From Fischerella sp. JS2 (lineage in GTDB: Bacteria; Cyanobacteriota; Cyanobacteriia; Cyanobacteriales; Nostocaceae), in the NCBI RefSeq assembly GCF_032393985.1, contig NZ_CP135918.1, positions 3,038,001-3,102,000 on the forward strand: a stretch of DNA of 64,000 nucleotides, given 5' to 3'. Of this stretch, positions 28,574 through 36,239 are shown piece after piece. Every line of letters begins with the position of its first letter. The stretch's first letter is position 1. The notes under the pieces were generated by a model. The model made no database searches and was not told where the DNA came from. It worked only from the letters and a program-made list of their open reading frames with translations. Made by a program: the position numbers and the translations under genes.

Positions 28574-29485
28574 ATGTCCTCATTATTGGCTGTGTCCAAC
28601 AGTTTAGCGGAAACCGTAGAGCAAGCAGGGAGCGCGGTAGTTGCAATCAATGCTGGTACACGGATTTCGTCAAGTGGCATTCATTGGCATCATGGTATTA
28701 TTATTACCTCTGATGAATCACTCCAGCGCTATGATGAAATTACCGTGACTTTATCAGATGGTCGTAGCGTACCTGTCACATTCTTAGGTCATGACCCAAG
28801 CACCGATATCGCAGTGTTTCAACTTCAAGATGTAGAAATCCCTGTAGCAAAAATAGGCGATGCAACAACACTCAAAGTTGGTCATCTGGTACTGGGACTA
28901 GCAAGAAGTAGGGAAGGTGATTTACGAGCAGCGATGGGTGCGATCAGTGTAATTACTGGTGCTTGGCAGAGTATAAGCGGTGGCAAAATTGACCAGTTTA
29001 TCCGCCCAGATATCAACCTTTACCCTGGTTTTGCAGGTGGGCCACTCGTAGATGTATCTGGTGATGTGGTAGGTATGAACACATCAGGGCGACGTGGTAC
29101 GGCTTTGACTATTCCCACTGCTACAGTTAATCGAGTAGTTGAACAATTGGTAGCCAAAGGACGGATTTCACGGGGATACTTGGGTCTAGGAATGCAGTCA
29201 GTACGCTTACCAGACAACCTGAAAACTACCCTAAATTTAACTTCTGCTGGTGGGGTGATTGTCGTTAATGTCGAACCGTCTGGACCAGCAGATAATAGTG
29301 GTGTGTTGCTTGGCGATGTGTTGGTAACATTCGATGGCGTGAATGTCAGTGACACAGGTGATGTGCTAGCGCTGCTTAATAATAGCGATCGCATTGGTAA
29401 GAATGTGAAAGTACAAGTTGTTCGGGGTGGGGTGTTAGTTGAGTTAGCGCTAACAGTTGGCGAACGTCCCACTAAGGAAGATTAA
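28574..29485 (+). CDS. HtrA/DegP-like PDZ protein lacking the catalytic His and Ser
   Basis: A 303-residue protein of the S1C trypsin-like plus PDZ type, with no signal peptide or membrane anchor. Where HtrA has TNxHV, this protein has TSDES (Glu48). Asp78 is kept (STDIAV). Where HtrA has GNSGGPL, it has GFAGGPL (Ala154). A peptidase of this fold needs His and Ser, so it should be inactive. The PDZ domain (about 195-295) is well formed, with GYLGLGMQSVRLP and VEPSGPADNSGVLLGDVL. It probably works as a peptide-binding scaffold. The NarL-type gene follows after 32 bases, so the two are probably co-transcribed. Confidence 0.85.
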   Translation: MSSLLAVSNSLAETVEQAGSAVVAINAGTRISSSGIHWHHGIIITSDESLQRYDEITVTLSDGRSVPVTFLGHDPSTDIAVFQLQDVEIPVAKIGDATTLKVGHLVLGLARSREGDLRAAMGAISVITGAWQSISGGKIDQFIRPDINLYPGFAGGPLVDVSGDVVGMNTSGRRGTALTIPTATVNRVVEQLVAKGRISRGYLGLGMQSVRLPDNLKTTLNLTSAGGVIVVNVEPSGPADNSGVLLGDVLVTFDGVNVSDTGDVLALLNNSDRIGKNVKVQVVRGGVLVELALTVGERPTKED

Positions 29486-29517
29486 GTGTAGGGCAAGAAA
29501 ATTGCTGAGTCAGCAAC

Positions 29518-30150
29518 ATGATTAGAGTAATGGTAGTTGCTACTTCTGGTGTGGTGCGGGCTGGGTTGTCAGCAGTAGTCACTACCAATCAATTGATGAC
29601 AGTAGTAGGAAGTGCATCCGATTTAGATCTACTGGCAAGGGAAATTGGACGATTACAACCTGATGTTGTCTTGGTAGATTTAGGCAATAATCCTCAACAA
29701 TCTGTGTGGAAAAAATTGCTGCTGTTGAATGAGCAGCAAGACCCGTTAGGACTTATCGTCATGGTTGAGGAACTTGATAGCATTGACCTAGAAGCGGCAA
29801 TGTATTCTGGTATTCGGGGTATATTGCCCAATAGCAGCACAGAGTCAGAAATTGTTGCTGCTGTTGAGGCGATCGCTAGTGGTTTGGTGGTACTGCACCC
29901 AGATGCGATTGAGTTGCTTTATCGGCGTGAAAAAGTCTGGAACAATCCTGTCCAAACCTTAACTACACGGGAGATAGAAGTTTTAGTTCTGCTTGCTTCT
30001 GGAATGGGTAATAAGCTGATCGCCAAAAGCCTACATATTTCGGAACATACGGTGAAGTTTCATCTCTCATCCATTTTTCAAAAACTTGGTGTCTCTACCC
30101 GCACTGAGGCAGTTGCTGTTGGTGTACGACTAGGTTTGATAATGCTTTGA
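29518..30150 (+). CDS. NarL/LuxR-type regulator with degenerate receiver domain
   Basis: A 210-residue protein. The C-terminal LuxR helix-turn-helix is intact (LTTREIEVLVLLASGMGNKL, then SEHTVKFHLSSIFQKLGV, about 148-205). The N-terminal receiver keeps the phosphoacceptor position (VLVDL, D54). The two acidic metal ligands are replaced (VMVVATS instead of LxVDDH), the usual Thr/Ser is missing (LIVMVEE), and the conserved Lys is replaced (GILPNSS). Conventional phosphorylation is therefore unlikely. It lies 32 bases downstream of the HtrA-like pseudo-protease and probably senses a signal by protein contact. Confidence 0.85.
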   Translation: MIRVMVVATSGVVRAGLSAVVTTNQLMTVVGSASDLDLLAREIGRLQPDVVLVDLGNNPQQSVWKKLLLLNEQQDPLGLIVMVEELDSIDLEAAMYSGIRGILPNSSTESEIVAAVEAIASGLVVLHPDAIELLYRREKVWNNPVQTLTTREIEVLVLLASGMGNKLIAKSLHISEHTVKFHLSSIFQKLGVSTRTEAVAVGVRLGLIML

Positions 30151-30317
30151 TATAAGGCAGAAGGCAGAAGGCAGATGGGGTAAGAATTTTCATGTTTCCA
30201 AAATGAGAAGGTAAAAAGGCATTTTCAGGAAGAAGCTGATAAATTCAGAAGGTTAATCGCTAGAATAATTGCAATTCAAGAAATGCTTGAGCCCTTACCT
30301 ATTTATCACTATTTGTT

Positions 30318-30584
30318 ATGCCTCTAAATGAGTTGCTACCGACTGTTAGTAAGCTATTCCATCAAGACAAACTGCGCCTCATCCATTTTGTCTTGCTGGA
30401 GGTAGCAAAGGAAGAAGGATGCAATTTAGAATCAACTGATAATCAAGAGTAAGAAAATCTGCTGTTGAAACAACTGCAATCTACTGAAGCAGTTGTATGG
30501 TCTCCTTATGAAGCGTATGAAGCTGCTCAGACATTATCTAATTTACTGACAGTAGCAAAGCAAGAAGATCATGCTGGAGAGTAG
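30318..30584 (+). pseudogene. Small antitoxin-like helical protein with in-frame TAA
   Basis: The frame starts at ATG 30318 (MPLNELLPTVSKLFHQDKLR and LIHFVLLEVAKEEG), meets TAA at 30450-30452 after DNQE, and continues as ENLLLKQLQSTEAVVWSPYE to TAG 30582-30584: 88 codons in total. Both parts have the same amphipathic, protein-like composition. The 3' end overlaps the next ATG at 30571, a layout of co-translated small cassettes. The function is unknown, and I infer it is the first gene of a two-gene cassette. Confidence 0.55.
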
Positions 30585-30765
30585 GCGATTTCCCTTTATT
30601 GAGCGCAGCAATACTCCTAGTGTTTCAAACACTATGCCTTATTTACCAGGGACAAAATCTACACAAGCACCTCTAATACTCGGACACATGAATTTCTTTG
30701 CAGAGTTTGATGTGTGTTTTTACCGTGCTGATTTAGCTTTTGAGGTGCGTCCAAGAATAAAATAA
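30571..30765 (+). pseudogene. Retropepsin-like protein remnant with internal deletion
   Basis: A 64-codon frame, MLESRRFPFIERSNTPSVSN then MPYLPGTK, ending LILGHMNFFAEFDVCFYRAD and LAFEVRPRIK. As I recall cyanobacterial retropepsin-like aspartate protease-family proteins, the start (RxFPF..MPYLP) and end (PLILGxMNFFxEFDVCFYR) match, but about 60-70 residues between them are missing. The missing part includes the DTGA active-site region. The join falls at MPYLP-GTKSTQAP. This reads as a deletion derivative that cannot be catalytic. Confidence 0.5.
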
Positions 30766-31155
30766 ATAGTCAAACGTTATTCAGTGAAACTGGATCAGGC
30801 TGGGTTTTGGGGCTATTTGATCCTAGTTTCAACTTGAGGTATTGGAACAGCGATCGCATTAAGCTTGTAAAGTGGGTGGCGTGAGCAACAATTCACTCTC
30901 TTTTTTAAGTGTATATACTGAAATAAATCATATCTTAAAAAAATTGGTGCGATAGCTAAATCCACTTTCATAAATTCTTATGATGCAAGAAGGACAGCTT
31001 TTCCTTAGTCACCGATCACCTACAAACTATCCTGAACGAGCACTAATTACGTAAGCAACAACCACCCTAGTGATTTGATAGCATTAACAAAAAAGCTGAT
31101 CGCCTACAAACCAATCTGAGCGATCGCACCTCCTCAGCAGATTTGCAAAAACACT
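30766..31155. other. Intergenic region with a short direct repeat
   Basis: No gene. Two related stretches, GATCACCTACAAACTATCCT at about 31013 and GATCGCCTACAAACCAATCT at about 31098, lie in direct order about 86 bases apart; both are followed by GA(A/G)CGA. Confidence 0.4.
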
Positions 31156-31734
31156 ATGGCAAAGCATAAGAAAAGCAATCTCCAGTGGATTAAACAAACG
31201 CTTGAACTCAAAGCTGATCATCACTGGGAATCTCCACCAGGCTACAAAATTTTTGTTGCAGGTAGAGGTGCTGTTCGCTTCAATGTTCCCCATAATTGGG
31301 TTTTTGAGCCACAAGAAAAATCGTTCAAGTTCCTGGATAAAAAACCGCCAAACGATGATTGTTGCTTGGAAGTATCTTTCAATCGTCTCCCACCCAATGA
31401 CTGGAGCCAGTTTCCACTCAAACCGACTTTAAAGAAAGTCATAGACAACGACGAACGCAACGTTATTGAGAAGGGAGAAATAGTTACTCTCAAGCGCCAA
31501 ACAGCCAGAATTATGTGGGCAGAAATTAAGTTTATCGACACTCAGACAGAACCACGAGAAGCTTTTTCGCGGACTTGCATTGGTTTGGGATCGAATGTGC
31601 AGTGCTTGATCACATTCGATTATTGGGCAGATCAAGCAGAGCAGTTAATACCTGTTTGGGATGAAGTGATGCGTAGTCTCACACTTGGACTGTATATCCG
31701 TGACCCCAGGACTGGTCTGGCTTTCCCAGACTGA
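31156..31734 (+). CDS. Conserved hypothetical protein
   Basis: A 192-residue soluble protein. A basic N-terminus (MAKHKKSNLQWIKQTLELKA) is followed by PPGYKIFVAGRGAVRFNVPH, a beta-rich middle (CCLEVSFNRLPP), and an end with ITFDYWADQAEQLIPVWDEV and MRSLTLGLYI. The clean single frame and codon use like the neighbours support a real gene. No recognised domain, signal or membrane segment. The beta-sheet then terminal-helix layout recalls single-domain lipid- or surface-binding folds, but this is only an impression. Confidence 0.6.
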   Translation: MAKHKKSNLQWIKQTLELKADHHWESPPGYKIFVAGRGAVRFNVPHNWVFEPQEKSFKFLDKKPPNDDCCLEVSFNRLPPNDWSQFPLKPTLKKVIDNDERNVIEKGEIVTLKRQTARIMWAEIKFIDTQTEPREAFSRTCIGLGSNVQCLITFDYWADQAEQLIPVWDEVMRSLTLGLYIRDPRTGLAFPD

Positions 31735-32372
31735 ACCACAAGTATAAATAAGCTAGAGGTGATGCCGCAAAAAATATAGTCAAGGGCGATCGCTGAGTCT
31801 AGCTGTTGCGGCTGGTGAACGTAAATTTGCACTCACAAAAGTTTTATAGTAGTGTACCAAAGCATAATTTTGAAACTAAATCAATAGATCTGAGCCATTA
31901 CTTCAGACTGGAACAATACTAACTAAAATGCTTATCGATTTGTTTTAAGATGTAAAGATAAGTAAAGAGCCATATCTTATCAAATTACATCCATTAGCAT
32001 CTATACTTACAACTAATATCAAGTTCGGCTAATTGCTTAAAATATTATGGTGGACGTAGTTGGTAATTGTCTTTTCCTATCATCCATTACCTAATACCAG
32101 CCTACCCGACATTATTAAGTATTCAAGCGAACAAGATGTAAATTACTGTAGCTACAACTAGCAGCACAGGAACAAGAATCACAGAAAGCCAAAAATCACA
32201 GAAAGCATTAAAAAATGAAGATATTGCTGTAGCTGTGATGCAGATTTCATCAGGGTATGTAGGGGTGAAATGTTGTAGCTACAATAGCAACAATGTCAAA
32301 GGTACTGATAAGTACACAGACAAATAAAGATATCGGGGTTAACAACTGCGGCAAAAATTTTAGTGCGAAGGA
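31735..32372. other. AT-rich intergenic region
   Basis: About 640 bases. Short repeated segments occur (TGTAGCTACAA at about 32149 and 32276; ATCACAGAAAGC twice at about 32178 and 32196). The right half has some coding-like texture but no supported start. Confidence 0.4.
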
Positions 32373-32381
32373 ATGAGTACA

Positions 32382-32624
32382 ATGTTTGACTTAGCAGTTT
32401 TTATTTACGATGACACAGATGAAACAACGGCTAACTCCATTGGTCAGTATAGAGCCAGGTTTGGAGTTGTACCGAGAGTAGGAGATTATATTTATAGACA
32501 TGTAGGTATAGAAGGGGCTATTGACTGCCAAGTCATAAAAGTATCTGTCGTTCCCAAATTAGATCAGAATACTACAGATGCGGATGCAATCATAAAAGCT
32601 ATACGCATAGAACCCTTATATTGA
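32382..32624 (+). CDS. Small conserved-looking protein, unknown
   Basis: A frame of about 80 residues. ATG 32382 (MFDLAVFIYDDTDETTANSI) has AAGGA at better spacing than the ATG at 32373. The protein is acidic at the start, has GVVPRVGDYIYRHVG in the middle and ends AIIKAIRIEPLY; beta-rich, no signal peptide. The RVGDYI..VIKVSVVP pattern suggests a small beta-barrel or head-tail-like fold, but no family was recognised. It stands alone. Confidence 0.5.
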   Translation: MFDLAVFIYDDTDETTANSIGQYRARFGVVPRVGDYIYRHVGIEGAIDCQVIKVSVVPKLDQNTTDADAIIKAIRIEPLY

Positions 32625-33024
32625 TATTTCACACTCAACTAAATTTACTCCACAACACATGTATTTTAAAGATTTCTTCCCTCCAAAACTGTAAAGTTTA
32701 GGGGGGTTAATTTGACTTTTGCAAAACTGTTAATGACTCATCGCTGCTTCCTCTGCGGTTTTTTTATCAAGAAAGGCTTCGGGCAAATGGCAGCTATGCG
32801 AAGATCTAAAGTTTTCGTTCGTGATTGAGCCATCTGTACCCTCTGCCAAATGGGTTTAAGACCCCCAGTAAATCTTCGATTTACTGGTCTGCAATGTTCC
32901 TGAGGGCACAAGACGCGGAGCGGCTTCCGCAGGTATCTCCCTTTAATTCCCTTCTGCCACGGTGTTCTTTGTTCGCCCGCAGCTTTGCAACCCACGCCTC
33001 CTCTGCCTCCGTACTTCTGCCTTC
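32625..33024. other. Repeat-rich intergenic region
   Basis: No gene. GGGGGGTTAATTTGACTTTTGC at 32700-32724 repeats the border of the 7.07-7.27 kb element. A perfect 10-bp hairpin CCAGTAAATC/TTC/GATTTACTGG is at about 32863-32885. GC-rich GGAGCGGCTTCCGC follows near 32916. The open frames here are by-products of these repeats. Confidence 0.5.
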
Positions 33025-33237
33025 TCAAGTTGAAGGCGTGTCATTTTGTTTGCGCTTGTCCTCATCTAGCGCTTTCTGGATGGCTTGGCGGCAAAATTCG
33101 CCTGGGTTATCCTTGCTTTTTACTTCTTGGTAGGTTGATTCAGATACCCTGATTGAGAGTGTTTTGGTAAGTGGTTCTTCTCCAGCAGGCTCAAAACCAT
33201 GATTTTTGATGTTTGGATTGCCACCTTTTCTAGCCAT
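33025..33237 (-). CDS. Small basic protein, possible RHH-type DNA-binding/antitoxin-like
   Basis: The start is at Met 33237 (MARKGGNPNIKNHGFEPAGE); the longer frame to 33357 runs into non-coding sequence. The 70-residue protein has LTKTLSIRVSESTYQEVKSK, a beta strand plus helix reminiscent of ribbon-helix-helix proteins, then NPGEFCRQAIQKALDEDKRK. Similar MARxxGNPxxKNHGF proteins are frequent in Nostocales. DNA binding is inferred only from this resemblance. It is divergent from the gene at 33380. Confidence 0.55.
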   Translation of the reverse strand: MARKGGNPNIKNHGFEPAGEEPLTKTLSIRVSESTYQEVKSKDNPGEFCRQAIQKALDEDKRKQNDTPST

Positions 33238-33379
33238 TAAAATATTAACACAAAATTGTTCTAATAATTCGTGTACTATTATATAAACGTAAATATAGTG
33301 GCTGCGCTTCCGGGAAGTTGATGTAGCCACCATGTCCAATTGACAATCAATGGACATTTATATGATGACATGAGAACAG

Positions 33380-33742
33380 TTGCAATCACTATTTTTAGAA
33401 GATTTGAAAGCGATCGCTAAGCATTGCCAAATACAGCCACTTGGTAATCAAGATCAAGCAGAAAGCTGGATTAATGTTCTGCTGAGATTTCCGTATCGTG
33501 CCATAGATCAAATGCGTGATGGAGTGGGATTGCGATCGCCTGGAAATAATGCTGTTCTTTATCTCAAGTACATACTTAATCTGATTGGTGAACCAACAGA
33601 TAACCAATTTGCTTTGATTCGTGCAACTCAAAATGATGAGTGGCTAAAGGGTGAGGAATGGCAATTTTATCAGGAAAAGCTTTTTGAGTTATATCGAGTT
33701 CGGTTGCTGCTAAAAGAAGCATTGAAAATTTTGGTTGATTAA
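33380..33742 (+). CDS. Conserved hypothetical protein
   Basis: A 120-residue, mostly helical soluble protein. The frame has no ATG at its start: TTG 33380 follows an in-frame TGA at 33371. Segments: LEDLKAIAKHCQIQPLGN, WINVLLRFPYRAIDQMRDG, LRSPGNNAVLYLKYILNLIG and ALIRATQNDEWLKGEEWQFY. The composition is convincing as protein, with no domain recognised. It is divergent from the 33237 gene, with 142 bases between starts. Confidence 0.55.
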   Translation: MQSLFLEDLKAIAKHCQIQPLGNQDQAESWINVLLRFPYRAIDQMRDGVGLRSPGNNAVLYLKYILNLIGEPTDNQFALIRATQNDEWLKGEEWQFYQEKLFELYRVRLLLKEALKILVD

Positions 33743-33875
33743 TTAGTTTGGATATGCGCTAAATCGTCAGATAATTTTGTCTGATGATTTTTGTTATGTA
33801 ATGAACCGCAAAGACGCAAAGTGCGCGAAGAAGAAATTTTCTGGTAGAAGGAGAACAGAAGATGATTCTACAAAT

Positions 33876-36056
33876 ATGCAAAGCCGAAACGTGATTAAGT
33901 TTTTCCTGGCTTTGATTAGTTTGTTGATGTTGTTGCTGTTTTCATTTCCCCTACCTGCTTTTGCCCAAGCAGAACGGACACCCTTAACCTTAGAATTGTT
34001 GCAGGAAAGATTGCGTACACCTACTGTCCGTGAAGGTAGTCTATCAGTAGATTTACGGCAGATGCTGATTGATTTACGACCCGAAAATGCTGCTTTTCGT
34101 GATGCTTTTTACCAACTGCTGCGAAAAGAATTACAAAAAACTGGTTCTAAACCTTTGGGGTTGGATTTAAGTAGTTCTTTGATTCAAGGGGATTTTATTG
34201 GTAGTGACTTGGGTTTAAGAACCCCTGTTTACGCACAAGCGATCGCTCCAATTTTCACTGCTGCTGAACAAGAACAACTCAAACGTTTACGGTTAGTTTG
34301 CTTACAATCACTCAGCGTTGCTTTACCGAGTTCCAAAGATTGTCGATCGCTTTTAGCAACTCCAACTGCTGCTAGTGATATCAGTGTTTTCCGTGGGACA
34401 TTGGTTTTAGAAAAAACTCATTTTACTGGAACAGTACAGTTTGCCAACACATTTTTTCTCCAATCTGTCAGTGCCCAAGGTGCAATTTTTAACCAACAAA
34501 CCAATTGGAATGAAACACGGTTTAGTCGTTCTGCTAGCTTTGCCAATGCAACTTTTCGGCGTGAGAGTCAATGGCAAAGTAGTATTTTTTTTGACAAGGC
34601 TAATTTTAAGCAAACGCAATTTCAGGAAAACGCATATTTTCAGGAAAGCTTTTTTGCAGACAACGCCAGCTTTAATCAAGCAAATTTTAAACTATTGGCT
34701 AAATTTAATCGCACTCAGTGGCAAGGCAATGCAGATTTTTCTGGGGTACGTTTTATTAATTCTGCACAGTTTACCAAAAATATTTTCCATGAGTTTCTAT
34801 TTTTAGGGGAAGCGACTTTTGAGCAAGCTGTCACTTTTCGAGAAGCACAATTTCATCAACCCGTGAATCTGCGGGGTGCTAGCATTCTCAAAAGCGCAGA
34901 TTTTAGTGATGTGGGGTTTGCCAAAACTGCTTTTTTAAATGTATCTGGATTAGCTTTTAACTCGAATCAAGCTAAAATTTTAGGAAACTCTGGTCAAATT
35001 GGTAAAAAGCTAGTTGTAGCGACATTGCAAGGCAATCAAAATGTCTTGCGAAATTTAGGGCAAAATTTTCGGCAGTTGCAGCAAATAGCTGATGCTAATC
35101 AAGTAGAGTATACAAAACAGCAACTGCGGCTAGCAGAATTAAGTCGTCGTTTGGTTGGTGTTAATATTAATGATGCCTCAGAAAAAAGTTTAGTTAACCT
35201 GGGTTTTTCTCCAACTCAAGCAGAAGCCATCATTCGTCGCAGATTAATTAAACCGTTTCGCAACACTAGCGAATTACTTTCTCTTGCAGATATTGATTTA
35301 GAAACTTACAACAAACTGAGCTCACAGATAGTAGTTGGCGAACCTTTGTTTTTGAGTGGATGGTTACTGTTAGCTTGGAATTGGCTAACCTTGAGTTTAC
35401 TGCTGCTACTTTCTGGTTACGGTACAGATTTTCGCTTAGTATTTGGTGTGGGAACTATTGCGATCGCCTATTTTGGCTGGTTATTTTGGCTGATAGATCG
35501 GCTGCGTCGTCTGTATCCTAGCGCCATTATTCCCACAATTGACGAAAGTATATGGATGTTGACAAGCTTTAGTGTCTTAACACTGTTTGGATTGTTTGCC
35601 ATTTTTCGCAGTGCTGAACAACCCTGGTTGACAATCGCATGTCTTGTGATCATTATTGTTCCTGTACCAGTGGTTTTGTTATTGCGACTATATCACCAAG
35701 GTCGCTATCACGACTTAATGGACACTTCCTATTTCACAGAAGACGGAAGTATGCGACAGTTACGATTGCTAATAGGACGCTTACCAGTGATTCCTAGATA
35801 TGAAGTATTTCGCGATCGCTACATGCCATTATTATGGGATCGGCGTTGGAATTGGCTTAACTACTACGACTTTAGCCTCAACAATCTGCTGAGAATAGGC
35901 TTTAATGACATTCGCTTGCGAGACAAACACCTACCTAGCATCATCTCCACATTAGCTTGGTATCAGTGGAGCCTGGGAATACTTTACATCACCCTACTAT
36001 TGTGGACATTATCTCGCACAATTCCAGGCTTGAATTTGTTGATTTACTTAAAGTAG
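33876..36056 (+). CDS. Exported pentapeptide-like repeat, helix-hairpin-helix and multi-TM protein
   Basis: The start is set at ATG 33876 (MQSRNVIKFFLALISLLMLL) because a signal peptide ends near AFA-QAE; the frame upstream is a dispersed AACCGCAAAGACGCAAAG-type repeat. In the 726 residues: a helical region, then about 15-20 degenerate pentapeptide repeats of the A(N/S)F type (about 175-365: FANATFRRESQW, ANFKQTQFQ, ADFSGVRF). A ComEA-like helix-hairpin-helix (VNINDASEKSLVNLGFSPTQ) lies at about 430-490, followed by five hydrophobic segments. The domain order is unusual; the function is unknown, membrane-located. Confidence 0.75.
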   Translation: MQSRNVIKFFLALISLLMLLLFSFPLPAFAQAERTPLTLELLQERLRTPTVREGSLSVDLRQMLIDLRPENAAFRDAFYQLLRKELQKTGSKPLGLDLSSSLIQGDFIGSDLGLRTPVYAQAIAPIFTAAEQEQLKRLRLVCLQSLSVALPSSKDCRSLLATPTAASDISVFRGTLVLEKTHFTGTVQFANTFFLQSVSAQGAIFNQQTNWNETRFSRSASFANATFRRESQWQSSIFFDKANFKQTQFQENAYFQESFFADNASFNQANFKLLAKFNRTQWQGNADFSGVRFINSAQFTKNIFHEFLFLGEATFEQAVTFREAQFHQPVNLRGASILKSADFSDVGFAKTAFLNVSGLAFNSNQAKILGNSGQIGKKLVVATLQGNQNVLRNLGQNFRQLQQIADANQVEYTKQQLRLAELSRRLVGVNINDASEKSLVNLGFSPTQAEAIIRRRLIKPFRNTSELLSLADIDLETYNKLSSQIVVGEPLFLSGWLLLAWNWLTLSLLLLLSGYGTDFRLVFGVGTIAIAYFGWLFWLIDRLRRLYPSAIIPTIDESIWMLTSFSVLTLFGLFAIFRSAEQPWLTIACLVIIIVPVPVVLLLRLYHQGRYHDLMDTSYFTEDGSMRQLRLLIGRLPVIPRYEVFRDRYMPLLWDRRWNWLNYYDFSLNNLLRIGFNDIRLRDKHLPSIISTLAWYQWSLGILYITLLLWTLSRTIPGLNLLIYLK

Positions 36057-36239
36057 CTTTTGAGGGAACGGGAAATAAGAAAAATTACGAATTTATCAAC
36101 TTTGTATACAGCCAAAAGACCGGAGTTCAAATTTGATACTGAGTCAAGGAATGGTGAGTATTTGTGTACAAATCGCTAGTGATCCTGCTCAGAAAATTTT
36201 GCCATTTATTTATGATTGGTAGAGATGAGTACAAATTAC

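Noticed and set aside
32738-33028. 96-codon minus-strand open frame rich in Arg and Gly
   Set aside because: It covers the GC-rich repeat tract and a perfect hairpin; the translated sequence is repeat-derived, not a conserved protein.
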